Source of the DNA: Gammaproteobacteria bacterium
GTDB taxonomy: Bacteria > Pseudomonadota > Gammaproteobacteria > GCA-001735895
Direction: 5' to 3'
Assembly (NCBI GenBank): GCA_024232855.1
Contig: JAAEPH010000138.1
Location: 1 to 42,053 of the forward strand
DNA length: 42,053 bases
Numbering within the stretch: the stretch's first letter is position 1; each line of letters starts with the position of its first letter. Shown here piece after piece: positions 7,394 to 16,589 of this stretch. The notes under the pieces are model-generated. The model ran no database searches. It was not told the origin of the DNA and saw only the letters and a list, made by a program, of their open reading frames with translations. A program made the position numbers and the translations under genes.

Positions 7394-8926
7394 TTACATT
7401 ACGGCTCCAATTTGCCATGGGCAAAATTCGAGATCGCCAATTCCATGCTGCTCACTTAAGGGCATTTTTCCAGAAGCTGTATCGAGTATTTCTTTAAAAA
7501 TTTGCTGGCCAACCGCTTCCGTTGTTGCCGTTCCGTCAACGATGACACCACAATTGATATCCATATCATCCTGCATCCGAATATACATCTCTGTATTGGT
7601 TGCCAGCTTGATACTCGGCACGGGTTTCCCGCCATAGACTGAGCCACGTCCTGTCGTGAAACAGGTTACATTTGCACCACCGGCAACCATCCCGGTGATT
7701 GAAGCCGGGTCATATCCCGGGGTATCCATAAACACAAACCCCTTTGCGACAACAGGCTCGCTATAGCGGTATACATCGACCAGGGTCGTTGTGCCACCTT
7801 TGGCAACAGCACCAAGGGACTTTTCCAGAATCGTTGTTAGACCACCCTTTTTATTTCCAGGTGTCGGATTATTGTCCATTTTCGCCTGATTTGCCGCGGT
7901 GTGCTTTTCCCACCATTCGATGCGTCTGATCAGCTTTTCACCAATTTCCCGGTTGATAGCCCGCCGGGTCAGCAAATGCTCTGCACCATATATCTCGGGT
8001 GTTTCCGCGAGAATAGCTGTCCCTCCATTACGAACGAGAAAATCGACAGCGACACCCAAAGCAGGATTGGCCGTTATGCCGGAATATCCATCCGAGCCCC
8101 CACACTCCAGCGCAACTGTCAGATGACTGGCAGAACAGGTGGAACGTCTGCAATGATTTGCTTTATCCAGAATTCCTTCAATGTATTTAGTCCCGGCAGA
8201 TACAGTTGCGGCGGTTCCCCCACACTCCTGAATTACCAGGGTTTGCAAAGTATCTGATTTCTTCAGATCAGCTTTCTCAAGCATTTTATCGATTTGGGCG
8301 ACTTCACAGCCCAGGCCGACGATTAAGACACCGGCAAAATTTGGATGCCTGGCAAGACCTGTCAAGCTGCGTTCCAGATTTCCATGCGTCTCCCCATCAA
8401 GCGGGATACAACACCCGGTCTGATGTGGCAAGGCAACAACTCCATCGACATTTGGCCAGGGTTGCATGACTTCGGCGGGAAATTGATCGGCAATCAGGCG
8501 GGCAACCGAATTGGAGCAATTGACACTGGCAAGAATACCGATGTAGTTTCTCGTTCCGACACGGCCGTCTTCACGAATATAACCTTCGAATGTTGCCCTC
8601 TCATTTTCAGCTATAAAACCGGTATCTCGGGCTTCAGCACTCCAGGCATAATCCCGATCATAATCGGCATACTCGGCATTATGAGAATGAACATGTTCGC
8701 CCTTACCAATATCATGGGTCGCAAAAGCAATAATCTGACCGTATTTCCGAACCACCTGACCTTTGCCAATATCTCCCGTCGCAACTTTATGACCACGAGG
8801 GATTTCATCGGATGTTGTTATATTTTCCTCCTGAACCAGCGCTCCGGGATCAAGCGGCACACGGGCAACAACGATGTTATCCGCCTCATTTAAACGGATA
8901 GTTTTAAGATTCTGGTTGGATGACAT
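7394..8926 (-). CDS. UxaA/GarD-family sugar-acid dehydratase, substrate unknown
   Basis: This 510-residue protein has the layout of altronate/galactarate dehydratases. An N-terminal SAF-like domain (IPRGHKVATGDIGKGQVVRK, then GKGEHVHSHN) is followed by a large catalytic domain with GYIREDGRVGTRNYIGIL, IVGLGCEVAQ, LECGGSDGYSGITANPALG, NPTPGNKKGG and CFTTGRGSVYGG. These family motifs are intact, so the enzyme should be active and probably metal-dependent. The family also includes sulfolactate sulfo-lyase (SuyAB), usually two subunits. No uronate or galactarate genes flank it, so the substrate is open. The gene is visibly more AT-rich than its neighbours, which suggests recent transfer. ATG 8926 was chosen over an upstream TTG (8953); neither has a good ribosome site. 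Confidence 0.75.
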   Translation of the reverse strand: MSSNQNLKTIRLNEADNIVVARVPLDPGALVQEENITTSDEIPRGHKVATGDIGKGQVVRKYGQIIAFATHDIGKGEHVHSHNAEYADYDRDYAWSAEARDTGFIAENERATFEGYIREDGRVGTRNYIGILASVNCSNSVARLIADQFPAEVMQPWPNVDGVVALPHQTGCCIPLDGETHGNLERSLTGLARHPNFAGVLIVGLGCEVAQIDKMLEKADLKKSDTLQTLVIQECGGTAATVSAGTKYIEGILDKANHCRRSTCSASHLTVALECGGSDGYSGITANPALGVAVDFLVRNGGTAILAETPEIYGAEHLLTRRAINREIGEKLIRRIEWWEKHTAANQAKMDNNPTPGNKKGGLTTILEKSLGAVAKGGTTTLVDVYRYSEPVVAKGFVFMDTPGYDPASITGMVAGGANVTCFTTGRGSVYGGKPVPSIKLATNTEMYIRMQDDMDINCGVIVDGTATTEAVGQQIFKEILDTASGKMPLSEQHGIGDLEFCPWQIGAVM

Positions 8927-9196
8927 TGGGGTATCCAGTGTTAGCCATGGCAAGGAAGGAGCAGTATTCCAAATTATTTGTAAGCAAAAAAAAACAGCTT
9001 GAGAATCCCGATTTCTCCCTGGGAGACGAATCGGAATCGCGCCATTCTATCAAGATCCTGTCTTTCGGTAATGAATTCTGCGAGGTTACTGCTTTCGGGA
9101 GTGAGTAGCCCGGGGAATTTCACCCCAAGGCTCTCGCAATATCATCCAATGACTGACTGGTGAGAAGACGGAGCCACTGCAGGCCTACTTGATAAA
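8927..9196. other. Intergenic stretch without a recognised gene
   Basis: This is the first part of the 428-bp gap between the two minus-strand genes. A 62-codon frame (8920-9108, +) opens inside uxaA and matches nothing known; it is probably chance. The DNA near 8970-9100 is AT-rich like the uxaA gene beside it, so it may belong to the same acquired segment. Confidence 0.3.
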
Positions 9197-9332
9197 GGTT
9201 CTTGCAGAGGTGCGGGGAGCGCAGCGCGCGCGGAGGGAAAAAGAGGTTGTCGTTGTTGAAATAGAGTGCCCAGACACGCACCCCGCAACATGCCCTCAGC
9301 GTTCTCTGCGTCTCGGCGCCTCTGCGAGAACC
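9197..9332. repeat. Palindromic repeat of the GCAGAGGCGC...CTGCGTCTC type
   Basis: GGTTCTTGCAGAGG (9197-9210) pairs with CCTCTGCGAGAACC (9319-9332), with imperfect pairing continuing inward for about 38 bp. The right half read on the minus strand contains CGCAGAGGCGCCGAGACGCAG. From general knowledge, this motif recurs between genes in many environmental bacteria and yields spurious predicted peptides containing SRRGAETQR. It is non-coding and lies downstream of the flavoenzyme gene (minus strand), where it may affect transcript ends. Confidence 0.6.
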
Positions 9333-9354
9333 TCCCTGGGAAAGCAACGGCAGG

Positions 9355-11814
9355 CTAACCGCGCATGCGTTCCGCTTTGGCGTCGTAAAGCGCGCTCAAG
9401 CTTGCCGTCGCCGGTATGCGCTCGCCGGCCACATCGATCTCGAAGCTGCCCGCATCGATGTACTCCTTGCTCACTTCTTCGTCGACCTCGATGTATCCGA
9501 GGCCCACCGCGCCGCCGAGCGTATGACCGTAATCTCCCGAGGTCAGGTGCCCGACGATGACACCGTCGCGCAGGATCGGTTCGTGGTGCCAGAACACCGG
9601 TTCCGGGTCCCGCAACAAGAATTGCACCAGGCGCTTGTTCATGAAAGCGCGGCTCTCCTTCTGCTTCAGGATCGCGTCGCGGCCGATAAACGGGATCTCC
9701 TTGTCGAGGGCGCAGACGAAACTCATGCCGCATTCCAGCGGCGTGTCGTGGTCGGCGACGTCGTGACCGTAATGCACGAACTTCTTCTCGATGCGGCAAG
9801 AGTTGAGCGCATGCATGCCGGCGAGACCGAGGCCATGATCCCGCCCCTGCTCCCACAGGTAGTCGAAGGCGTGCCGCGCCTGGTCCACCGGCACGTATAA
9901 CTCCCAGCCCAGTTCGCCGACGTAGGATACGCGCCCGGCATAGGCGCGCGACATGCCGAGCTCGAGCGCGTGGAAATCGCCGAAGGGGAAATTCGCGGTG
10001 CTGAAGTCGTGATCGAGGGCGGCGCCGAGCAGCGCCCGGCTATCGGGACCCATCACGCCCAGCATCGCCCAGGCGTTGGTGATGTCGCTGATACAACAGA
10101 ATTCACCCTCGGCGATGTGCGATTTCATCCAGTGCAGGTCCTTGATCGTCTGCGCTGCACCGCTGATCACCCAGAACTCGTCCTCGGCGATCCGCGTCAC
10201 CGTCAAATCGGCCTCGATTCCGCCGTGGTCGTTGAGCCAGTGGGTGTATACCATGCGCCCCGGCTCGACATCGATATTGGCGCTGGAAATACGCTGCAAC
10301 AGTTTGACCGCGTCGCGGCCCTGTACCAGGTACTTGGAAAACGAGCTCTGGTCGAACAGCACCACCTTCTCGCGCGCGGCGCGGTGTTCGGCGGCGCTGT
10401 GCTCGAACCAGTTCTGTTTGCCGAAACTGTACTCGTACTTCGGCTCCACGCCCTCGGGCGCAAACCAGTTGGCGCGCTCCCAGCCGGCGGCCTCGCCGAA
10501 ACAGGCGTTGCGCCCGGCCAGCCTTTCGTGGATCGGGGAATGTCGCAGATTACGCGACGTTTCCAACTGCTTGTAAGGGTAGTGATTGTCATAGAGCAGC
10601 CCCAGAGTCTCCGTAACGCGCTCTTCGATGTATTTCTGCGTCGACTGAAACGGGAACATGCGGCGAATGTCATTGCCCCACAGGTCCATCGGCGCATGCC
10701 CCTTGTCCATCCAGTCGGCAAGGGCGCGTCCGAGACCGCCGGAAGTCTGTATGCCAACCGAGTTCAACCCGCAGGCAACGTAAAATCCCTTCAGCTCGGG
10801 AGCCTCACCCATGTGAAACTGGTCGTCCGGAGTAAAGCTTTCCGGACCGCAGAAAAACTTGCGCCAACCGCATTCCTGCAACATCGGTACCCGCTGCATC
10901 GCGTGTTCGAGCACCGGCATGAACTGCTCGTCCATGTGACCCTCGAGTTCCTCGAACGAAAAGTCATCGGGTATGCCCTGCTGCCCCCACGGCAACGCGT
11001 TCGGCTCGAACGCGCCGACCATCAGGCTGCCGGCATCCTCGCGGTAGTAGGCGCAACGATCGTAGTCACGCATCACCGGCAGGTCATGCGGTAAACCATC
11101 CAGTTTCTCGGTTAGTGCGTAGTAGTGTTCGCAGGCATGCAGCGGCACGCTGACGCCCGCCATTCGCCCGATTTCCCGACCCCACAGGCCGCCGCAGTTG
11201 ACGACAAAATCCGCCGCAATCTCACCCTGGTCGGTGACCACGCCGCTGACCCGCCCGTTGGCCTGTTTGATGCCGGTGACGCGCACGCCTTCGAGACACA
11301 ACGCGCCGCGCTTACGCGCGCCTTTGACAAAGGCCTGGGTCACATCGACCGGGCTCGCGGTGCCATCCTGCTCCACCCAGCTCGCGCCCAGCAAATCACC
11401 GGTCTCGAGAAAGGGATAAATCGACTTCGCTTCTTCCGCGGTAATGATATCGACGCGCGTCACCCCGAAGGCGTTGTTCATCGCCGCCACCCGCTTCAAC
11501 TCCTGGAAGCGCGCCTCGCTATGCGCGATCGTCAGCGAGCCGACCTGCCTGAAACCGGTGGCCTGCCCGGTCTCCGCTTCGAGTTCTTTCAACACCGCCA
11601 TGGAGTACTCGCACAACCGCGCATGCGACTCGTTGGCGCGCATGGTGCCGACCAACCCGGCCGCATGCCAGGTGGTGCCGCAACTGAACTGGACGCGCTC
11701 CAGCAGTACGACGTCGCTCCAGCCCAGCTTCGCGAGATGGTAGGCGACGCTGGAACCGATGACGCCACCACCAATTATTACGGCGCTGGCGCGTTCGGGA
11801 ATCGTATTTGACAT
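9355..11814 (-). CDS. Dimethylglycine/sarcosine dehydrogenase-like flavoenzyme (FAD domain plus GcvT-like domain)
   Basis: This 819-residue protein has an N-terminal DAO-type FAD domain with the dinucleotide motif GGGVIGSSVAYHLAKLG (residues 15-31) and GTTWHAAGLVG, whose histidine is the covalent FAD attachment site in dimethylglycine and sarcosine dehydrogenases. A middle FAO_M-like segment precedes the C-terminal half (from about residue 430), which has the aminomethyltransferase/GcvT fold that binds folate, including GELGWELYVP and a GMHALNSCRIEK segment. The likely reaction is oxidative demethylation of dimethylglycine or sarcosine, with the methyl group passed to tetrahydrofolate. The exact N-methyl substrate cannot be read from sequence. 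The gene stands alone with an AGGA site before its ATG. Its role would be in betaine/choline breakdown and C1 supply. Confidence 0.85.
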   Translation of the reverse strand: MSNTIPERASAVIIGGGVIGSSVAYHLAKLGWSDVVLLERVQFSCGTTWHAAGLVGTMRANESHARLCEYSMAVLKELEAETGQATGFRQVGSLTIAHSEARFQELKRVAAMNNAFGVTRVDIITAEEAKSIYPFLETGDLLGASWVEQDGTASPVDVTQAFVKGARKRGALCLEGVRVTGIKQANGRVSGVVTDQGEIAADFVVNCGGLWGREIGRMAGVSVPLHACEHYYALTEKLDGLPHDLPVMRDYDRCAYYREDAGSLMVGAFEPNALPWGQQGIPDDFSFEELEGHMDEQFMPVLEHAMQRVPMLQECGWRKFFCGPESFTPDDQFHMGEAPELKGFYVACGLNSVGIQTSGGLGRALADWMDKGHAPMDLWGNDIRRMFPFQSTQKYIEERVTETLGLLYDNHYPYKQLETSRNLRHSPIHERLAGRNACFGEAAGWERANWFAPEGVEPKYEYSFGKQNWFEHSAAEHRAAREKVVLFDQSSFSKYLVQGRDAVKLLQRISSANIDVEPGRMVYTHWLNDHGGIEADLTVTRIAEDEFWVISGAAQTIKDLHWMKSHIAEGEFCCISDITNAWAMLGVMGPDSRALLGAALDHDFSTANFPFGDFHALELGMSRAYAGRVSYVGELGWELYVPVDQARHAFDYLWEQGRDHGLGLAGMHALNSCRIEKKFVHYGHDVADHDTPLECGMSFVCALDKEIPFIGRDAILKQKESRAFMNKRLVQFLLRDPEPVFWHHEPILRDGVIVGHLTSGDYGHTLGGAVGLGYIEVDEEVSKEYIDAGSFEIDVAGERIPATASLSALYDAKAERMRG

Positions 11815-11980
11815 GGCTGTGTTCCTTTGGGATTGTTGGAATCGAAACCGCTATATTGCATTAACTATTTTGCAGATAGCAAACGAAATCGGGACTGAAT
11901 AGTAGCCGATATGATACAGGTCAAACGGGGTTCAGCATACCGCCGGGCGCGGAGGAATATTCCGCGCTGCGTTATCGATT

Positions 11981-14368
11981 CTAATTTTCGGCGATGTTGT
12001 CAAAACGCCAGATGGATTGTTCGCAATAATCGATCAATTGATCGAAATTGACCGGCCCGCAGTAATAGTAACCTTGCTGGAGATTACAGTCGAGTTCGAG
12101 CAACAGACGGGACTGCTCTCCCTGCTCGATGCCCTCGGCAACCACCTTGATGCCGAGATTCTGCGCGATATCGATGATGTTAAGCACCATCAGGCGATCT
12201 TCGTTGTGGGTGGTGATGTTGTCGATGAAACTCTTGTCGATTTTCAGTTCGTCGATCGGCAATTGCTTGAGCAGGCTCAGCGACGAGTAGCCTGTGCCGA
12301 AATCATCCATCGACAACTTGACCCCGAGACTGCGGATCTTGTGCAGCACCGGTATCAGGTATTGCAGGTCGTCGACAAAAATCCCCTCGGTGATTTCCAG
12401 CGTTAGCTGGTTTGCCGGGAAATCATATTTCGTCAGGCTCGCGGACAGACGTTCGGTAAAGCCGTTTTCCTGCAACTGCCTGATCGAGACGTTTATCGAT
12501 AAATCGAGACTCTGTTGGTAGTGATGTCCCAGGTTCTGGCCGAAGTGATGGCGATTTATCTCGGCCAGATCGTAAAGCGACTGGTCGATGACGAAGTGGC
12601 CGATGTCGATAATCATGCCATTGCCCTCGGAGACGCGAATAAAGCGATCCGGCGGAACCTGCCCCAGGTCGCCGTTCTTCCATCGGATCAGGGCTTCGAC
12701 CCCGACCGGCAACTGCCCATCGAGCACCTGCGGCTGATAAACCAGCGAAAATTCCCCCTCCTCCAGCGCCTTTGGCAAGGCTTGCTGAATATCGGTGGTC
12801 TCCATCAGCTCGTCGTGCAGTTGACTGGAAAAGATGTAAAAACTGTTTTTGACGTTCTTGGCCTTGTACATGGCGGTATCGGCCGCGCTGAACAGGGTTT
12901 CGAAGGAATCGCCATCCGTCGGAAAATGCGCGACCCCGATGCTGGCGCCCATGACGAAGTTATAATTCTCGACATAGTACGGCGACGCCAGTGACTCCAG
13001 CACTTCGGACGCCAACCTCATGATCGAGGCTTCGTCACATTTATGCGAAATAACGATAAATTCATCGCCACCCTGCCGGCAGACCAGGTCCTTGTCGCTG
13101 AATATCGAGAGCAGGCGTTGCGCGACCTGCTTGAGCAGAACGTCGCCATAGGAATGGCCATGGCTATCGTTGATATTCTTGAAGTTATCGAGGTCAATGA
13201 AAAATACCGAAAACGGGGCGGCGCCCTTGCCGGTCCAGGCCGCTTCGGCGAGGCGCAGAAACTGCCTGTTCTTCAATCCGGTGAGGAAATCTCGGCTCGC
13301 CTGCCTGAGTAGTTCATCGTGGTTTCTCTGCTCGACGCGGGCAATCTGCCTGAACAGGAAGTAAGCGAGGCCTGACACGACCAGGAAAGTAATCATGTAG
13401 AAGATAAGCGACGGCCAGAGCTGCGCCAGCAGAAAATCGCGCGCCACGATCGAGTTGACCCAGATCTGGTATTTTGGCAGGTAGTTCAGCGAATACAGAT
13501 TGGTCTTGCCCTGGCGGTCGGGCGCGCTAAAAACCACCGGCGCCGATCGATCGCGAAGATCTTCAAGGCCCAGCCCTAACTGTTGGCGGGCGGACTGATC
13601 CAGCATTTGAATGTATTGCGCGGGGATCGGCGTATCGATAATTTCGCGCAGTTGCGAATTTTCGGTGGTGCCGCTGACGAAGGCATAGTAAAAATCGTAG
13701 TCGTGAAATATCTGCAGACGATAGGGCATGGCATCGACGCCTTCGAGCTTGATGGAGTCCAGCTGGGGTAACAGTTCACGCGGCTTTATGCCCGCGGTCA
13801 TCATCCCGACAAGGCGATTTTCGTTATCGCGAATACCCTTTCGAATCGGGATCACCTGGTCGTCGAGCGCCGTCAGGAAATAAGCCCTGCCGAGGACCAT
13901 GCGCTCGAGTTCCATTGCCTTGAGGAAACTCTTGCGGCTGTTTTCAAACTGCTTCAAATTCGGCATCCTGTCGAGATCGAGATTGGAACTGCCGAGCACG
14001 ATTTCACCGTCCAGGTTGGCCAGGCCGAAGGCAAGCAGCGAATGATTTTGCTTCAGTATACTGTCGAGCATTCTTTGCTCGTCGGCGATGCTGGTCTTGG
14101 AGTCTTCCGCCAGAAGCTGGTGCCCGAGCAAATCGAGCATGATCTCCTGCTGATCAAAATTCAGGGTTAGCGAGGACGAGAAAATCCGGTTGAGGTAGGC
14201 GAGCTCGACAATGGCATCGGTTTTTATTGCTTCCCACCGGGAGTAGGCGCTAGCAACCAGGTACACCAGCCCCAGCGCCAGACACGCATAAAAAAGCAGC
14301 CAGATATTCTTTTTTATCGGCACCCGTAGCCCATCTTTTGGTAAGTCAACAGGATGAGTGTAGTACAT
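11981..14368 (-). CDS. Membrane-bound GGDEF-EAL protein (c-di-GMP synthesis and hydrolysis)
   Basis: This 795-residue protein has TM1 at about 22-43, a periplasmic sensor region of roughly 270 residues (CACHE-like by length and position), TM2 near LWPSLIFYMITFLVVSGLAY, a GGDEF domain and an EAL domain. The cyclase site is intact (GGDEF at 433-437, with FIDLDNFKNIND upstream). The phosphodiesterase motifs are also present: EALIRW at 558, LEITEG, MDDFGTGYSS and VVAEGIE. The inhibitory I-site RxxD is degenerate, reading SDKD at the expected spacing, so product inhibition may be lost. Which activity dominates cannot be read from sequence. It lies between the flavoenzyme and phnW without obvious operon links. 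A GTG start about 15 codons further in is possible. Confidence 0.9.
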   Translation of the reverse strand: MYYTHPVDLPKDGLRVPIKKNIWLLFYACLALGLVYLVASAYSRWEAIKTDAIVELAYLNRIFSSSLTLNFDQQEIMLDLLGHQLLAEDSKTSIADEQRMLDSILKQNHSLLAFGLANLDGEIVLGSSNLDLDRMPNLKQFENSRKSFLKAMELERMVLGRAYFLTALDDQVIPIRKGIRDNENRLVGMMTAGIKPRELLPQLDSIKLEGVDAMPYRLQIFHDYDFYYAFVSGTTENSQLREIIDTPIPAQYIQMLDQSARQQLGLGLEDLRDRSAPVVFSAPDRQGKTNLYSLNYLPKYQIWVNSIVARDFLLAQLWPSLIFYMITFLVVSGLAYFLFRQIARVEQRNHDELLRQASRDFLTGLKNRQFLRLAEAAWTGKGAAPFSVFFIDLDNFKNINDSHGHSYGDVLLKQVAQRLLSIFSDKDLVCRQGGDEFIVISHKCDEASIMRLASEVLESLASPYYVENYNFVMGASIGVAHFPTDGDSFETLFSAADTAMYKAKNVKNSFYIFSSQLHDELMETTDIQQALPKALEEGEFSLVYQPQVLDGQLPVGVEALIRWKNGDLGQVPPDRFIRVSEGNGMIIDIGHFVIDQSLYDLAEINRHHFGQNLGHHYQQSLDLSINVSIRQLQENGFTERLSASLTKYDFPANQLTLEITEGIFVDDLQYLIPVLHKIRSLGVKLSMDDFGTGYSSLSLLKQLPIDELKIDKSFIDNITTHNEDRLMVLNIIDIAQNLGIKVVAEGIEQGEQSRLLLELDCNLQQGYYYCGPVNFDQLIDYCEQSIWRFDNIAEN

Positions 14369-14428
14369 CCTGAAAATTTGACGACGGACAGGCCCAAACC
14401 TGCCCGAATCCGGGTCGTCTCGAGGGTT

Positions 14429-15598
14429 TTACGCGGCAGGACTTTCGCAGGTGGCGCTGATCTTATCGATGCCAAACTGATCCAGCATATTCCTGACGGC
14501 GTCGAGCGCGCCCAGCATGTGCTGCTGGTCGAGCCGGCCGATGCAGCCCATGCGAAAACTGTCCGCAACCGTCAGCTTGCCGGGATATATGACATAGCCC
14601 TGCGCCTTGAGCCCGTCGTAAAACGCGTTGAAATCGAATTCGGGATTGGCCGGCATGTGGAAAGTGATGATAATCGGCGCCTGCAGTTCATCGGGCAGCA
14701 GGGTCGTGAATCCCATCGCGCGCATCCCGGACACCAGTAAATCGCAATTGGCGCGATAGCGCCCGCCCCTTCCGGCGACACCGCCTTCGGCTTCGAACTC
14801 GCTGAGCGCCTGGTCAAAGGCGAGCAAAACATGGGTCGGGGGCGTGAAGCGCCACTGGCGATTTTTCTGCATCGCCCGCCATTGCTCGTAGAGGTCGAGC
14901 ACCAGCGACGGTGAATTGCCCTCGGTCTTTTCCAGGGCGCGCGCGCGCGCAACGCAAAACCCCATTCCCGGGGCGCCTTCGAGGCACTTGTTACTGGAAG
15001 CAACCACGGCATCGAATTCGATCTCGCTGGCATCGAGCGGCAAGGCGCCGAAAGCGCTCATCGAATCGATGAGCAGGCTACGTTGATGGCGCGCAACGAT
15101 TTGCGAGACTTCCTTTATCGGATTCAATATGCCCGAGGTTGTTTCACAATGCACGACCACCACGTGGCTGATGCCGGTATCGGCGGCAAGCGTTGCGTCG
15201 AGCAGGGCGGTATCGACCGGCACATCTTCGCTGGATTCGTGGACAAGGTAGCTACGCCGGTAATAGTCGCAAATTTTAGCGATGCGCTGCCCGTAGGCGC
15301 CATTGATCAGGATCAGCAATTTGCCATCGGCCGGAACGAACACACCGATCATCGCTTCGACCACGAAGGTGCCACTGCCCTGCAGGGGTACGCTGACATG
15401 ACTGCCGGCGCCATTGACGATCGCCACCAGGCGTTCGAGGATGCGTGCATTCAGATCGATGAAGGTGGCGTCGCGCGAACCGTAATCGTGCAGCATCGCC
15501 TGTTTTACCGAGAGCGACGTCGTCAGCGGACCCGGTGTCAGCAGGTAGGGATCACCGCTGGGTGAACGGGCGGCATCGATGCTGGAATTGTCGGTCAT
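14429..15598 (-). CDS. phnW: 2-aminoethylphosphonate:pyruvate transaminase PhnW
   Basis: PhnW moves the amino group of AEP to pyruvate, giving phosphonoacetaldehyde and alanine. The 389-residue protein is a class V PLP aminotransferase. It starts with the conserved LLTPGPLTTSLSVKQAML and has the PLP lysine in ASSNKCLEGAPG. DSMSAFGALPLDA holds the PLP-ring aspartate region, and PGKLTVADSFRMGCIG lies near the end. These match PhnW rather than alanine-glyoxylate transaminase. ATG 15598 was chosen over ATG 15634 because an AGGA site lies about 9 bp before it. It is divergent from the LysR gene across a gap of about 95 bp. Confidence 0.92.
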   Translation of the reverse strand: MTDNSSIDAARSPSGDPYLLTPGPLTTSLSVKQAMLHDYGSRDATFIDLNARILERLVAIVNGAGSHVSVPLQGSGTFVVEAMIGVFVPADGKLLILINGAYGQRIAKICDYYRRSYLVHESSEDVPVDTALLDATLAADTGISHVVVVHCETTSGILNPIKEVSQIVARHQRSLLIDSMSAFGALPLDASEIEFDAVVASSNKCLEGAPGMGFCVARARALEKTEGNSPSLVLDLYEQWRAMQKNRQWRFTPPTHVLLAFDQALSEFEAEGGVAGRGGRYRANCDLLVSGMRAMGFTTLLPDELQAPIIITFHMPANPEFDFNAFYDGLKAQGYVIYPGKLTVADSFRMGCIGRLDQQHMLGALDAVRNMLDQFGIDKISATCESPAA

Positions 15599-15633
15599 TG
15601 ATTTGATCCTGCTAGTGTTTGATAAGGTTGCCA

Positions 15634-15650
15634 TTTATACCGCTGATAAA
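15634..15650. promoter_or_regulatory. Possible operator between phnW and the LysR gene
   Basis: TTTAT (15634-15638) and ATAAA (15646-15650) form a short inverted repeat with a 7-bp spacer in the divergent phnW/lysR promoter region. LysR regulators commonly bind such AT-rich dyads between their own gene and a divergent target. The arms are only 5 bp, so chance is quite possible. Confidence 0.25.
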
Positions 15651-15692
15651 TACTATCTAGCAAATCGATAATACATATGCCTCGAATAGATT

Positions 15693-16580
15693 ATGCCGAT
15701 ATCACATGCCCATCTACGTTCGTTCCACGCGGTCGCCACCCACGGCAGTTTCACGCGCGCCGCGGAAATGCTGCACATCACACAGCCTACGCTGTCCGGC
15801 CAGGTAAAAGACCTGGAAGAGCGTTACGGCACCAAGCTGTTTGTGCGCCTGGGGCGACGCATCGAATTGACCGACATCGGCCGATCGGCATTTCATATTA
15901 CGCGTCAACTGTTTCGCCATGAGGAGGAAGTCGAACATTTACTGCAATCGGCGCGCGCGCTGACGTCGGGTGAATTACGCGTCGCCGCCGATTCCCCGTA
16001 TATCGCGACGCCGCTGCTGGCCCAGTTCCAGCGTCTCTACCCCGGTATCCAGATCTCGATTCAGTACGGCAATTCGCAGCAACTGATGTCGTGGATCGAA
16101 TCGCGGCGCTGTGACATCGCCTTTTTACCGAATATTCCGCCGGGGGAAGACAAGCTTTACTCGATACCGCTGCTGCCAGGAAGGCTCGTCGTTTTCGTCA
16201 GCCAGGAGCACGACTGGGCCGAGCGCCGCTCGGTGTCGCTCGAGGAACTGGTTACCCAGCGGATTATTCTGCGCGAAAAAGGCTCGCGCACGCGATCCAT
16301 CTTCGAAGAAGCGATAGCCGCGGCCGGACTGGTGCTCGACGATGTCATGGAAATCAGCGGCCGTGAAGGCGTACGTGAAGCGGTCGCGGCCGGGTTCGGT
16401 GTCGGTATCGTCGCCGAGGGTGAACTGCTTGCCGATTCACGATTGCGCGCCCTGCCGGTCAGCAATGCCGACCTGGCGCATGCCGAGTACGTGGTCTGCC
16501 TGCAGGAAATGCGATCGCTGCGGGTCAACGACGCCTTTCTCGGCATGATCAGCGCGAGCCAGAAGGATAACGGTCCGTAA
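15693..16580 (+). CDS. LysR-family regulator of the phosphonate genes
   Basis: This 295-residue DNA-binding activator has an N-terminal winged HTH at residues 5-63 (HLRSFHAVATHGSFTRAAEM, then LHITQPTLSGQVKDLEERYG) and a LysR effector-binding domain from about residue 90. It lies divergent to phnW and directly before phnA and phnY on the same strand. This strongly suggests it senses AEP, phosphonoacetaldehyde or phosphonoacetate and controls both units. The ligand is inferred. ATG 15693 gives the HTH its usual position; a frame that opens at 15677 is out of phase. Confidence 0.85.
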   Translation: MPISHAHLRSFHAVATHGSFTRAAEMLHITQPTLSGQVKDLEERYGTKLFVRLGRRIELTDIGRSAFHITRQLFRHEEEVEHLLQSARALTSGELRVAADSPYIATPLLAQFQRLYPGIQISIQYGNSQQLMSWIESRRCDIAFLPNIPPGEDKLYSIPLLPGRLVVFVSQEHDWAERRSVSLEELVTQRIILREKGSRTRSIFEEAIAAAGLVLDDVMEISGREGVREAVAAGFGVGIVAEGELLADSRLRALPVSNADLAHAEYVVCLQEMRSLRVNDAFLGMISASQKDNGP

Positions 16581-16589
16581 TCGTTTAGC

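Noticed and set aside
7394-8926. Assigning the UxaA-like gene firmly as sulfolactate sulfo-lyase because xsc is nearby
   Set aside because: The known lyase is usually two subunits, and the sequence shows general family motifs only; the substrate is left open.
8920-9108. Small 62-codon frame on the + strand before the GCAGAGG repeat
   Set aside because: It starts inside the uxaA-like gene on the other strand, has no ribosome site or recognisable domain, and lies in AT-rich DNA.
9120-9347. 75-codon frame on the minus strand with an SRRGAETQR-like start
   Set aside because: It is the known false peptide produced by the palindromic repeat in this place.
9970-11094. 374-codon + strand frame
   Set aside because: It is antisense to the flavoenzyme gene, is low-complexity in composition and has no family motifs; it arises from GC-rich codon bias.
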